Both the position numbers and the translations under genes were made by a program. A stretch of DNA of 39,544 nt, from positions 449,381 through 488,924 of the forward strand of contig NMRA01000005.1 in assembly GCA_002633005.1 (NCBI GenBank), given 5' to 3'. Origin of the DNA: Phoronis australis (Eukaryota; Phoronida; Phoronidae). The notes below the pieces were generated by a model. The model saw only the letters and a list, made by a program, of their open reading frames with translations, had not been told where the DNA came from and searched no databases. Shown here in pieces: positions 33,201-38,534 of the stretch; the stretch's first letter is position 1; every line of letters begins with the position of its first letter.

Positions 33201-36200
33201 GGCCTTCCGTATTCGATTCCACATTTGTCCATCTCCCTCTTTCAGTAGTTACAATAACCGTGTAAGTGGAACCAGCCTTTAAACCTACACACTTCGATTT
33301 GTTCGAATCTGCACTTAGAAAAGTCTCAAAATATAGGCCGTCGTCATTGGAGTGACAAGAAAATCTGTAACGATCTTTGTTGCCAATAGAAGGCGACCAC
33401 GTCACAGAAAGTGAGGAAGAGGTCTCTGTTTTCACCCTCAAACCTGTGACCGGAGTTAAATCTGAAAATGAAAATAATTGACGATGAATTTGTTAAATGC
33501 ATGATGAAGCAAATATCTGTTCTTCATATCAAGAGAGTGTCGATTAGATATAATTTTCGTTAGGAATAAATATTGGCCTACATCGCTGCGTTCAGAAACG
33601 GGCTATGATCGTACCAACACCAATAGTAACGTGAGTTCACTTACCAGTTTTAGTAAGAAATTCTATGGTGGACCCTTGCCACCTTGTTTTTGTAGTAGTC
33701 ACCCGAACAGAGTAAAGCGAGCCTGGGGTCAGTTGGTTGCACGTACAGTTGCGATCTTGTGAACTCAGAGTGGCGCTACTTTTCGTGGTCTGCTGATCAT
33801 TACTGGTACAGGTGACCATGTAACCATGGTAACTGGGACTGGCATGGTGCCAGCTCACCGCGACAGAGCGTGTCGTTTTCGCTGTTAATTGAAGTTTAGA
33901 TACTGTGTCCAACACTGAAAAGCAAGCGAACGTTTCTAGCTATGTAACACGCCAAGTGTAGCTTTGGAGCTTAGTATTTTCACGAACGCACGTGAATTTT
34001 ACGGTGCCTTTATTTAGGCAGTTGTAACGGAAAAACAAATTCAGTGTCCCTGAATTTTTGCACATCGAAATACTTAAAACAAACAAAAAATGCAACGATA
34101 AAATTACACTGAAGGGAGTTCAGCACAGTTTTGATTTGGTGCTTGAGTACGGCAGACTACTGTGATTTGCCGCGACGATGAATAGTTTACCCATGTTTGC
34201 AACTTATTACTTCAACTTTCGAGAGACAAGTTCGAATTCGAATTTGAGTTTCTAACGTGATTCTAGCGGTCATTCGAAAGACTAAGGTTGCACTGCAAAT
34301 TGAAACCTTGGGTTTTGTACTTACATGCATGTGCGTAGAATACAAGAATACTCAAACTAATTATGAATAACACCAATACTGATTCCATACTGAACAATAT
34401 GGCAAAGATAAACTATGGAAAGCATACGATATTCCAATCTGAAGTCTGAGGTGACGTTTGAATATTGGATTTCTCTCCTCTGAGATAACTTACGCGTTGA
34501 AGACATAGCTATGGTACTTATGTTTGACCATCCGATCTTGACCGTAGTGACGGTGATTTCATACGATGACCCTGGTCGTAGTTCACGACAGATAACCGAG
34601 TTGGTATAGAACATAACTTTTTCAGTCGCCGACTTCAAGTTGCCTGGATCTTTTGGTGTACAGTCCACAACGTAAAACTGCGGAAAGCCATTTGCCTTGC
34701 GCCAGGACACAACGAGTGAAGTCGCTCGCTGGCTTATCACCACTTCCGTCACAGGTTGTAACTCTGCACATAAAGTGAATTTAAAAACTAATTTAAAAAC
34801 TGCGACTGGTGTAAGAAACGTTCGTGTGGCAGCTGCGTAGACCCAGAATCAAAACAAATCTGTGCTTTTTGTCTTTATATTCGTTCTGTTATTTGAGTTG
34901 AAAATGACGCCAGTACTCATACTTTTTCTTACTACTATAAACTGATCCACTGATCTGGTGGCTGCCAATTGGGGAGACTGTAAATTGTTGTTTTCTACAT
35001 GTTTTAAATAAAATACTCGCTACCCCCAATACTCCAGACCACTTACGCACTGCGACTTCTCAATTTGGGATCATGGGCGCATTGAGCTATTTTGTCTTAC
35101 ATGTAGATGGTTGGCATAACAATAATACAGAAAATATCATCAAAACTAATGTCAGTGACCAAAAACGTTAGTGATATGGGTCTAGCATATTTTGAAAAAA
35201 CACATATCGCAATTGTGAATTTATGTTTTCGGTGTTAAAGTGAAATTCATACCAACCACTATAGTCGAGTCATACACTCGAAAATGCCAACCTCCTGCAA
35301 AGTCGAATCCATAAAGGACAAAAATGCTAACGTGATCCATAGGTCCTTAAAACTGGCCAAAACATATGAATCCTGAGGGCCAACCGAACGATTCTTAATT
35401 TGCAGCGGTAAAACGACAAATTGGAATTTATTCAGGAAGAAACTCATCGCCTTAACTTCACCAACTTAACGTATTCCACAATCTGAACAAAATAACTCAA
35501 TCCGTGTGCAGTGAGTAATCACGATCTTGACTTGAACTGGCACATACATGTACACATGTACTGCTTTAGCTAGCTTTTGAGTTAGTCACGACAATTCATC
35601 GCATAATCCTGTAACCCTGTATCAATTTTGCCTGAAGATGAGTCAACACCAACCACGAAATATAATTGTCGTTTTAATCACAGTTTTCTTATGTCTTTTA
35701 GCCGTCTGCTTAATTGTTGGGCTGTGAACAACCATCAAAGATACAGAGAGCTCCAGTGAATATTGCTGAGAGTTATTAATCGTGAACATTGTTGTGTGTT
35801 CAACAGATTTTGTGTACTAGAGTTGCCAAATTGTTAAAAAAATAAAACAGAAAAATACCAATTATACCACAAGGAGGTTTAAACTCAACTCGAAAACTAG
35901 ACCGTTGGCCAAGTTAATTTATTTAATTTGTTTCTTTACACTGTTTTCTATAGCCTACATCTTTGTGACAACGGTTGAAATAGTCCTGAAGTTGAATGAA
36001 ACAAACTTACTAATTTTGGTCATATCGTTAGTAACTCCTAGACTCGTGGTTTCCGGAAAGCCCTCTACCATTGTGGAGACTGTGATGGTGTAAACAAGTC
36101 CGGGAGAAAGGTTAGTACACTTGGCGACTGAAACATAAAGAGGCACTTCCACACGGCGCTGCTGTGCCTCTCGGCGCAGCGTTGAACACGTGACTTTGTA

Positions 36201-38534
36201 CTTGTGTGCTCCAGCTGCTCTAGTCCAATTCACTTTTATCCACTGGTCTTCTGCAGACACAACCTGAACGCCTGTAACTGCTTCTGGAGCTGCCGTAAAG
36301 CAAACAAACCCTTTCAACAGTCGATTTGTGAACGTAAGTAAAACAAGCCTCAACTGTAGACAAAGGACGCATTATTAAAATGCACGGCTTCTGTAATTGC
36401 ACGTCTCTGATCGGATGTGCGCGCGTCCCGATAAAAACGATTTGACGATAATTACGGAAAAATTGATTCGGGAGCTCCGAAATAAGAAAAGTTGTTAATC
36501 AAATGTCAATGACGTCAACTTGAACTCCGCTGTGCGCGGTGATTGGTACGCAGCCCGGGAGCCAAATGCTGTTTTTTACTTATCCTGGATTTGCCGGATA
36601 AAGTTTTTTCTTTGCTGTTTTATGTAGCCTAGCTATAGTTAATCATGATTTAGGGGGGGGGGGGGGGCGTTCGCAACCCTTGAGCATTTTTAAAATATGC
36701 AAATTAAGGTCGCCATTATGCAAAATTCTATTTTTGCTTTCACCCATATTTCCATGATCAACGAACTTAAGAGTGAAAGTTTTTGGGTAGATCCATCGTA
36801 AATTTTCAAAATTTATGCAAAGTTTCACTTGTAATAATAGCTATGGTACCAATCATCACAGGAGAATTATCATGGTGTTTGCACCTATGTTTCTATGGTC
36901 AATTAGTTTAATGACATCAGTTTGCATGTTGTTGCAGGATAAATTTGCATAATTAATGCAAATTAAGGCCACCATTATTCAAAATTAAATTTTGCTTAAA
37001 ACACCCTTACCAAGCACTTCAGACAGGTTACATTAATGTTTTCATCTATGCTTCCATAGTCAGCGAATTTAATGGACCTCGTTTGCTGGTGGATACATCG
37101 TGAATTTGCATAATATATGCAAATTAAGGCCATCATTATTCAAAATTCTACTTTTGCTCATAGCTGAAGTGCCAGGATGAATTTTGATAATTTATACAAA
37201 TAAAAGACACCATAATTCCAATGATCTATAATGCAATTAAATTCACCTGAATGTGTCGTGTAGTCACGCAGAGTAGAGGTCACTTCTCTCCAGCCGGACT
37301 TCTTCGTCGTAATAGCGATAGAGTATCTAACTGTTGCGGTTAAGTTCCTGCAGGTGGCGGTGTACTGTTGTCCTGGCACGTGAACAGTAGCTGTCGTAGT
37401 ATTTAGGGTTGAGAAACATTTCACCAAGTAAGAATGTTTTCCAAACGTCGTATGATTCCACGCCACTGTCAGCAAAGACGATGTCCGTTTTACAACTATG
37501 ATATTCGTGACGGGAGCCAAACCTGAAAAAGGGAACAATAGCTCACTTTCCAAATAGCAGTGCCACGATGAAATTCACTACACCGCCAGATGGCGATCAG
37601 GTATTTGGTGGACAGGCGTTCCGCGCCACCTACAGATCGCATGTAATGCAGACGGAAGATTTTAGTCTACTGACATCATTTAACGTTAAAACAGTTTTAC
37701 TGATATTCCAATGCCTGCACATTTCCACTGCTGTGCGGTGGCATGCAGTGTACTATTGCCTTACGAAAGAAGACTTTTTGAAATTTCAATGGAGGAACAA
37801 GGACATCATGTTCCATACATTTCCCACTACGACGAAATGTGCGCTACAAAGCCAATGCCTGCGGGTTATAAAGCGGAAGAATTTCGATTCCAGCCGTGGT
37901 CAGAAAGGTCAACTAAACCAATGATCTTAGGCTAATAAAATAATGAGAGGGACTGACACTGGAATTTATTCCTTTGCTTCAAAATTAGTGAAACACTATG
38001 CAGTAATTGAACTTTTGTCCACCAAATCTGAATCGGGATCAATTGGGAGGCACTTTTGTGTCCTCAGTACTCCAGAGAGCGCCAAAATTCTCATATTGCA
38101 ACTGCAAGAATTAGAAAACTGTTAATATTACGTTTTCAAAATTATTCTCATTGTTAATGCTACCAAAAGAAATCTTACGTCAAAGATGCGTTTCGCTCTA
38201 TTTAGCCGGAAATCTAGTAAGTCTTTTTACTCTCATGAAATTGGTCCCATAATGCCACTTACTGTGAGATTAGGATTCCATTTCAGTTACCTACTCAAGC
38301 TGGCAGCAATGTGTACGTGCGCCATTTCCAAAAATCCCACTAAACTCTAAAGCATTTTCTGGAGTCGTTCGTGGTTTCGGTGATCAGCAAGTGAACATAG
38401 GCGGCCTGTTGGAAGATGACACGTCGGGCTCCTGTTGGCATGGTTCGTAACACACGGCCAGCATCTGACAGCAAGATGGCATAGATAACGATGACAACGG
38501 CCGACGATGATGTTCCTACCCGCTTGGTATACAT
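5040..38534 (-). CDS. FN3x14-TSP1x2 single-pass membrane protein (whole gene, 17 exons)
   Basis: Spliced minus-strand gene. Coding exons in transcript order: 38534-38456, 37522-37247, 36289-36011, 34763-34494, 33914-33645, 33461-33195, 33051-32770, 29157-28885, 28576-28295, 26286-26023, 19676-19395, 18912-18631, 16717-16451, 13040-12780, 11930-11658, 11316-11140, 6208-5040. All 16 introns are phase 1 and all internal exons are multiples of 3; every split codon is sense. The CDS is 5253 nt, about 1750 aa. Layout by residue: signal peptide 1-26, FN3 domains 27-1302, TSP1 1303-1361 and about 1362-1415, TM about 1424-1446, tail to 1750. FN3 and TSP1 modules are typical of extracellular adhesion or guidance receptors; the tail has no recognisable enzymatic domain. 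Adhesion or receptor function is inferred from architecture only. I cannot name an orthologue. The 5' exon is the least certain part; the FN3 to TM portion is well supported. Confidence 0.85.
5496..5525 (-). repeat. Perfect 15-bp tandem duplication in the cytoplasmic-tail coding sequence
   Basis: CTTAGCAACAGTGTT occurs twice head to tail (5496-5510, 5511-5525). It repeats five residues (NTVAK) in the tail without shifting the frame. Being perfect, it is probably recent, possibly polymorphic. Confidence 0.85.
8327..8680 (+). pseudogene. Reverse transcriptase fragment of the plus-strand LTR element
   Basis: An open stretch of 117 codons contains LMCRVLDDS, then KLHDDLY (the YxDD-type catalytic motif with both Asp retained), RRILHAFHRCNLHLS and KTIICS, in the order expected around the RT palm of LTR elements. 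The continuation (ISALEAHPPPDTVK) is in the neighbouring frame at about 8655-8705, showing a frameshift. Confidence 0.7.
8990..9460 (+). pseudogene. Integrase fragments of the plus-strand LTR element
   Basis: Frames alternate. One piece near 8980-9040 reads MVVQHNVFALDLKTAV. A later piece at about 9360-9450 contains DIGRVKSINTNPAAER and EFEDELLR, the pattern of the integrase core's final acidic helix and its approach. Between them lie stops and frameshifts. The plus-strand residue near 9310-9340 (SGFMYLQGDP) fits the segment before it. Confidence 0.6.
9830..9931 (+). pseudogene. C-terminal tail of the plus-strand LTR element's polyprotein
   Basis: The frame at 9851 reads DDDDPSEEFQPASSFKRR and ends at TGA 9929-9931. 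This acidic-then-basic tail is what I expect after the integrase of this element type. It gives the best right-hand coding limit of the insertion. Confidence 0.45.
11140..11316 (-). CDS. Exon 16: TSP1 domain 1
   Basis: 177-bp exon encoding 59 residues that form a complete thrombospondin type 1 repeat. It reads LNGGWNSWQPWTDCKC (three-Trp ladder), then RHRLC (Arg layer), RYGGLPC, SRIC and QYC: six cysteines in all. The first two cysteines are separated by one residue (CKC), unlike the usual longer spacing. The acceptor CTTCTCTCTAAG and donor GAAG/GTAGGC are phase 1 and join both neighbours in frame. It is too short to stand out as an ORF. TSP1 repeats typically bind glycosaminoglycans or partner receptors and can carry C-mannose and O-fucose; the W-x2-W-x2-W motif is present. 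Confidence 0.88.
11658..11930 (-). CDS. Exon 15: FN3 domain 14 (canonical, no cysteine pair)
   Basis: 91-residue FN3 domain starting PWKSTQIAHI after the acceptor GCTTTCACAG. ITITWQAPEGG and LRYNARI are the core; GIKYNVQVRT holds the F-strand Tyr. Both subfamily cysteines and the GW loop are absent, so this membrane-proximal domain resembles ordinary FN3 more than its twelve paired-Cys sisters. Donor AACA/GTAAGA, phase 1. It is followed by a 341-bp intron and the TSP1 exon. Confidence 0.88.
12087..12242. mobile_element. hAT-type MITE, 156 bp, 8-bp target duplication
   Basis: The ends are a perfect 14-bp inverted repeat: CAGTGCTGTAGTGG (12087-12100) and CCACTACAGCACTG (12229-12242). Exact 8-bp direct repeats CATCTGAC flank it (12079-12086 and 12243-12250). 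CAG-type ends and an 8-bp duplication are the hallmarks of hAT elements. The interior has a further inverted GTAGGCGC/GCGCCTAC pair. It lies in intron 14, about 157 bp upstream of the FN3-14 acceptor. Confidence 0.9.
12780..13040 (-). CDS. Exon 14: FN3 domain 13 (cysteine pair lost)
   Basis: 87-residue FN3 domain, the shortest, starting LERVSDVHV. VVTWLP gives the strand B Trp. The first conserved Cys is replaced by Tyr (YKVTY), while the E-strand region has MCGALAAC, so the usual pair cannot form. RSGW is retained. Acceptor GTATCCTACAG, donor TCAG/GTTAGT, phase 1. Confidence 0.88.
13686..13805. repeat. 60-bp tandem duplication
   Basis: TTATCCTGGCCAGTGTCTCGG at 13691 recurs as TTATCCCGGCCAGTGGCTCGG at 13751, followed in both by a GATCAG word. 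It lies in intron 13 and has no coding role that I can see. Confidence 0.7.
15740..15963. repeat. Interspersed MITE-like repeat, copy B
   Basis: Second copy of the repeat at 529-787, same orientation, moderately diverged. Its ends form a short inverted repeat (CATGCGCGCACC at the left, GGTGCGCGCACG at the right). It lies in intron 13. Confidence 0.6.
16451..16717 (-). CDS. Exon 13: FN3 domain 12
   Basis: 89-residue FN3 domain starting LSRVSGMQV after the acceptor ACACATTGTAG. IRINWSHA, YTVKC and VSCNDLQPGTEYVV are the core and Cys pair. The loop is TQQNTW. The donor ACAT/GTTAAG is in phase, and an in-frame stop lies directly across it. A MITE begins 28 bp upstream of the exon boundary (16745), so the branch-point zone overlaps the insertion. 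Confidence 0.9.
16718..18630 (-). other. Intron 12
   Basis: A 1.9-kb intron with the MITE at its 3' end. A 9-bp perfect inverted repeat (CCAGCGAAG at 18387-18395, CTTCGCTGG at 18412-18420) can form a hairpin. Nothing else recognised in 16.91-18.38 kb. Confidence 0.75.
16745..16902. mobile_element. MITE with CAG-GGGCGGAT ends and 5-bp target duplication (CATTA)
   Basis: Starts CAGGGGCGGATCCAGG and ends with the inverted AAATCCGCCACTG. Exact CATTA duplications lie at 16740-16744 and 16903-16907. The interior is G/C-tract rich (GGGGGCCATGGCCCCC). It is the same family as 27744-27875 and 31505-32491. CAG ends with a 5-bp duplication fit the 5-bp-duplication branch of hAT elements (inference). 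Confidence 0.85.
18631..18912 (-). CDS. Exon 12: FN3 domain 11
   Basis: 94-residue FN3 domain starting LAPVPWLQV after the acceptor GTGTTTTAG. LSVVWRH, YVVEC and AVCTQLTPGVAYAV are the core; TAKQSGW is the loop. The first ATG inside this stretch (18871) is internal; homology and the acceptor place the true exon start 41 bp further upstream. Donor AACA/GTAAGT, phase 1. Confidence 0.9.
19395..19676 (-). CDS. Exon 11: FN3 domain 10
   Basis: 94-residue FN3 domain starting ISAVTGLRV. VSWIH, YHLTC and ATCTGLSPGTSYSV are the core and Cys pair; TKLNTW is the loop. Two in-phase AGs are possible at the start. I chose the upstream one (TTTTTTGTGAAG) because it restores the xLxxVTGLRV opening; the other would remove four residues. 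Donor ACGT/GTACGT. Confidence 0.9.
20477..20519. repeat. 18-bp minisatellite, about 2.4 units
   Basis: ACAAACACGAACACAAAG is repeated exactly at 20477-20494 and 20495-20512, then ACAAACA. It lies in an A/C-only tract just downstream of the Gypsy 3' LTR remnant. Confidence 0.85.
20599..20694 (-). repeat. 3' LTR remnant of the Gypsy element
   Basis: The segment from TGTTGGTTTAACG to CGTCGATAC is about 80 percent identical by eye to 24559-24650, sharing ATGGCGTTACA, ACGTGCACACCAG and GATGAGTTA. On the element's strand it ends in CA. An AATAAA (minus strand) sits just upstream at about 20695-20705, as expected for an LTR polyadenylation signal. Identity beyond the shared block is not visible, so only part of the LTR remains recognisable. 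Confidence 0.55.
20765..21720 (-). pseudogene. Gypsy integrase relic
   Basis: From upstream to downstream: LDGTILKGNR and VAACEKC (end of the zinc-binding domain) at about 21.5-21.7 kb; PWSIFATGIFEW and FMVTIDSW (core, with one catalytic Asp region altered to Gly) at about 21.35-21.45 kb; QRLMVRRTRTYMP (C-terminal conserved block) near 21.05 kb; YWVRYSSGRVHCRNRR near 20.8 kb. The blocks are in different frames. Confidence 0.7.
22032..22247 (-). pseudogene. Gypsy RNase H relic
   Basis: The 71-codon frame begins FATCDASQCGIGSAFL and continues SRSITGAETWDAQIEKELLA, the conserved RNase H1-like core of Ty3/Gypsy elements (DAS, then the TxxE..Y/WAQIEKE helix). The frame is lost soon after. Confidence 0.75.
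22610..23060 (-). pseudogene. Gypsy reverse transcriptase relic, catalytic motif mutated
   Basis: Successive frames read KKPSGRPRFC, YPLRTIDECIGDMAEVKLFS, FDARDAFYSIGLDEES, TFG and RYMYLRMPMGI, the standard RT order. After a frameshift comes PIMNDMLVHE in place of the xDD-type catalytic core, so the first catalytic Asp is Asn. This and the frameshifts indicate no activity. Confidence 0.75.
23355..23666 (-). pseudogene. Gypsy protease relic
   Basis: An open stretch of 103 codons holds VNVKIDTGAKCDVL. DTGA (23487-23498) is the aspartic-protease active-site motif of retroelements. The LPGH near the end also fits a protease fold. No continuous link to the RT frame. Confidence 0.65.
23745..23890 (-). 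pseudogene. Gag zinc-knuckle relic of the Gypsy element
   Basis: The minus strand reads KCINCGGDH and, after a frameshift, CCGKWNHFSQVC, which is the C-x4-H-x4-C half of a CCHC knuckle. The frame change between the two halves means it cannot be translated as one. It lies just upstream of the protease piece, where gag should end. Confidence 0.55.
24559..24650 (-). repeat. 5' LTR remnant of the Gypsy element
   Basis: Direct-repeat partner of 20599-20694, beginning TGTTAGTTTAGGG and ending CGTAGATAC. It is the upstream copy on the element's strand. No convincing primer-binding site was identified next to it. Confidence 0.55.
26023..26286 (-). CDS. Exon 10: FN3 domain 9
   Basis: 88-residue FN3 domain starting LSIPTGLRT. 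LSWLPA gives the strand B Trp. The C-strand Tyr is replaced (QIVKC), but both cysteines remain (KC and GTCTQLTPGTLYRV). HKRTGW is the loop motif. Acceptor CTCTTACAG, donor AACTA/GTAAGT. A 6.3-kb intron with a Gypsy element follows. Confidence 0.9.
26287..28294 (-). other. Intron 9
   Basis: A 2.0-kb intron with the MITE at 27744-27875. A TAAATAAATAAATTAA simple stretch lies near 26.39 kb. The remainder (26.4-27.7 kb) holds nothing recognised. Confidence 0.75.
27744..27875. mobile_element. MITE with CAGTGGCGGAT ends and 5-bp target duplication (TAACG)
   Basis: Begins CAGTGGCGGATTTAG, ends CTGGATCCGCCTCTG, with exact TAACG at 27739-27743 and 27876-27880. It is 132 bp long and lies in intron 9. 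The internal TGGCCCCCCTAA and GGCAAAATCCTGGC blocks match the other short copy in inverted orientation. Confidence 0.85.
28295..28576 (-). CDS. Exon 9: FN3 domain 8
   Basis: 94-residue FN3 domain starting LAEVSNISI. ITWRHA, YSVHC and STCEHLTPGSLYTV are the core; TKLTGW is a clean loop motif. Acceptor CGTTTTTACAG, donor AACTG/GTAAGA, phase 1. The intron before it is 308 bp and is the GC-AG intron. Confidence 0.92.
28885..29157 (-). CDS. Exon 8: FN3 domain 7 (GC splice donor)
   Basis: 91-residue FN3 domain starting LERVTSISV. VAWKH, YTLKC and STCNGLTPGSLYSI are the core and Cys pair; TNRDGW is the loop motif. The donor reads ACAG/GCAAGT, a GC donor in otherwise perfect consensus at the same phase-1 position as sister exons. 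No GT in the right phase lies close by. The acceptor CCGGAACAG has a poor pyrimidine tract but is in phase. Confidence 0.9.
29600..30000. repeat. Degenerate purine-rich minisatellite, about 90-110-bp units
   Basis: GGGAAGAAATA.A.GGAACA.CGTC-type blocks recur at about 29711, 29800, 29909 and 29946, with diverged copies at each side. The plus strand is strongly purine-rich, which creates long but meaningless frames rich in Phe, Tyr, Ser and Pro on the minus strand. It lies in intron 7. Confidence 0.55.
30305..30540 (+). mobile_element. tRNA-derived SINE
   Basis: GGTTCGAATCCCA at about 30360 is a perfect tRNA T-loop/B box, preceded by CCTAGTGGGATAAG, a mutated D-arm/A-box region, at the right distance. 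The following ATTGGTGATCATTGCC and pyrimidine-rich stretch look like a SINE body rather than a tRNA 3' end. The 3' limit is a guess. Confidence 0.55.
31505..32491. mobile_element. 987-bp member of the CAGTGGCGGAT family with 5-bp target duplication (TTACA)
   Basis: Left end CATAGGCGGATTTAGG (two changes from the family end), right end ATCCGCCACTG, with exact TTACA at 31500-31504 and 32492-32496. No transposase is visible; the longest internal plus frame is 70 codons and unrecognised. A tRNA-derived SINE head lies inside (about 32180-32260). It lies in intron 7. Confidence 0.75.
32180..32260 (+). mobile_element. tRNA-derived SINE head, nested in the transposon at 31505-32491
   Basis: TGGTGTAGTGG (32188-32198) fits the pol III A box TRGYNNARNNG at every position, and GATCGAGTC (32232-32240) fits the B box GWTCRANNC. 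The 44-bp spacing is normal for tRNA-type promoters. A T-rich tail follows. It does not form an intact tRNA gene that I can defend. Confidence 0.65.
32583..32630. repeat. CA/CG microsatellite
   Basis: An alternating purine-pyrimidine tract (ACACGCGCGCGCGCGCACAC, then CGCACGCACGCACATATACG and CACACACA) of about 48 bp. It could adopt Z-form DNA. It lies between the transposon right end (32491) and the FN3-6 donor. Confidence 0.9.
32770..33051 (-). CDS. Exon 7: FN3 domain 6
   Basis: 94-residue FN3 domain starting LTNATHLKI. TARWRH gives the strand B Trp; YILEC and AVCDGLTPGTSYSL give the Cys pair and F-strand Tyr; TKQSKW is the loop motif. Acceptor CTTGACACAG is weak in pyrimidines, but it is the in-phase AG before the conserved LTN start. 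Donor TCTA/GTACGT. A 3.6-kb intron with a transposon, two SINEs and a minisatellite follows. Confidence 0.9.
33195..33461 (-). CDS. Exon 6: FN3 domain 5
   Basis: 89-residue FN3 domain starting LTPVTGLRV, the clearest version of the repeat's opening. Core: LSVTWSP, YRFSC, SKCVGLKAGSTYTV. The F-G loop reads TERGRW rather than TKxxGW. Acceptor CATTTTCAG, donor ACAG/GTAGGA, phase 1. The downstream intron is 143 bp. Confidence 0.92.
33645..33914 (-). CDS. Exon 5: FN3 domain 4
   Basis: 90-residue FN3 domain: VAVSWHH, YMVTC, then NCTCNQLTPGSLYSV. It carries one extra Cys next to the conserved E-strand Cys (CTC), so one thiol could be unpaired or pair elsewhere. Donor AACTG/GTAAGT and acceptor TTGCTTTTCAG are near-consensus. 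The next intron is only 183 bp; exons 5 to 7 form the tightest cluster in the gene. Confidence 0.92.
34494..34763 (-). CDS. Exon 4: FN3 domain 3
   Basis: 90-residue FN3 domain, first residues LQPVTEVV. VVSWRK gives the strand B Trp; YVVDC and VICRELRPGSSYEI give the Cys pair and F-strand Tyr; VKIGW matches the family loop. Acceptor TTATGTGCAG, donor ACGC/GTAAGT, phase 1 on both sides. Confidence 0.92.
34764..36010 (-). other. Intron 3
   Basis: A 1.25-kb AT-rich intron. Near 35.63 kb the plus strand has CCTGAAGATGAG...CACGAAATAT, reminiscent of the 3' boundary of some retroelements, and a 29-codon hydrophobic plus frame starts at its ATG. Neither is strong enough to annotate as a gene. Confidence 0.65.
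36011..36289 (-). CDS. Exon 3: FN3 domain 2
   Basis: 93-residue FN3 domain starting after GCTTTACGGCAG. Core residues: VNWTR (strand B Trp), YKVTC and AKCTNLSPGLVYTI (paired Cys and F-strand Tyr). It ends TKI with an ATTA/GTAAGT donor in phase 1. In place of the usual TKxxGW it has VEGFP, a diverged F-G loop. Confidence 0.9.
36653..36667. repeat. Run of 15 G
   Basis: Uninterrupted G homopolymer preceded by ATGATTTA, reminiscent of the G-rich flank next to the CAGTGGCGGATTTAG transposon ends, but no second end is visible. Run length may be a sequencing estimate. Confidence 0.9.
36690..37215. repeat. Degenerate AT-rich satellite-like tandem repeat
   Basis: GCAAATTAAGG.C..CATTAT.CAAAATT.-type unit starts occur at 36699, 36958 and 37119, with weaker copies near 36817 and 37191. 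Units run about 120-160 bp and also share the CTATG.TTC.ATAGTCA block. It fills most of intron 2 and stops about 30 bp from the FN3-1 donor. Confidence 0.7.
37247..37522 (-). CDS. Exon 2: FN3 domain 1
   Basis: 92-residue FN3 domain beginning LAPVTN and containing the hallmark Trp (VAWNH) in strand B and Tyr (RYSIAI) in strand F. The subfamily cysteine pair is present (YLVKC and ATCRNL), and KKSGW matches the TxxxGW motif of the sister domains. Several NxS/T glycosylation sequons are visible. The acceptor reads CCCTTTTTCAG and the donor TCAG/GTGAAT, both phase 1. The satellite-like repeat block at 36690-37215 ends about 30 bp beyond the donor. Confidence 0.9.
37523..38455 (-). other. Intron 1 (candidate)
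   Basis: A 0.93-kb interval between the candidate signal-peptide exon and FN3-1. The plus strand has two overlapping frames at 37568-37935 with a faint zinc-finger look (HCCAVAC, FHTFP) that I could not make into a domain. No repeats recognised. Confidence 0.5.
38456..38534 (-). CDS. Exon 1: candidate signal peptide
   Basis: The ATG at 38534 opens 26 codons: a short basic start (MYTKR), then a hydrophobic stretch with AVVIVIYAILL, ending in SDAG, a plausible signal-peptidase site. A GTGTGT donor follows the first base of the next codon (phase 1). This is the phase needed to join exon 2, giving an Arg at the junction and running straight into FN3-1. A phase-1 intron just after the signal peptide is common in secreted modular proteins. 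It is the only ATG in this open frame, which stays open upstream to 38693. Weak points: the donor is not strong, the start context is poor (T at -3), and no promoter was recognised. An alternative is that the true first exon lies outside the window. Confidence 0.5.

Noticed and set aside
35639-35728. 29-codon hydrophobic plus-strand frame
   Set aside because: It is far too short to support without conservation or expression, and lies in a possible retroelement boundary.
37568-37935. Plus-strand frames in intron 1 with HCCAVAC and FHTFP, considered as a THAP zinc finger
   Set aside because: The suggestive pieces are in different frames, spacing does not fit C2CH THAP, and no transposon ends are visible.
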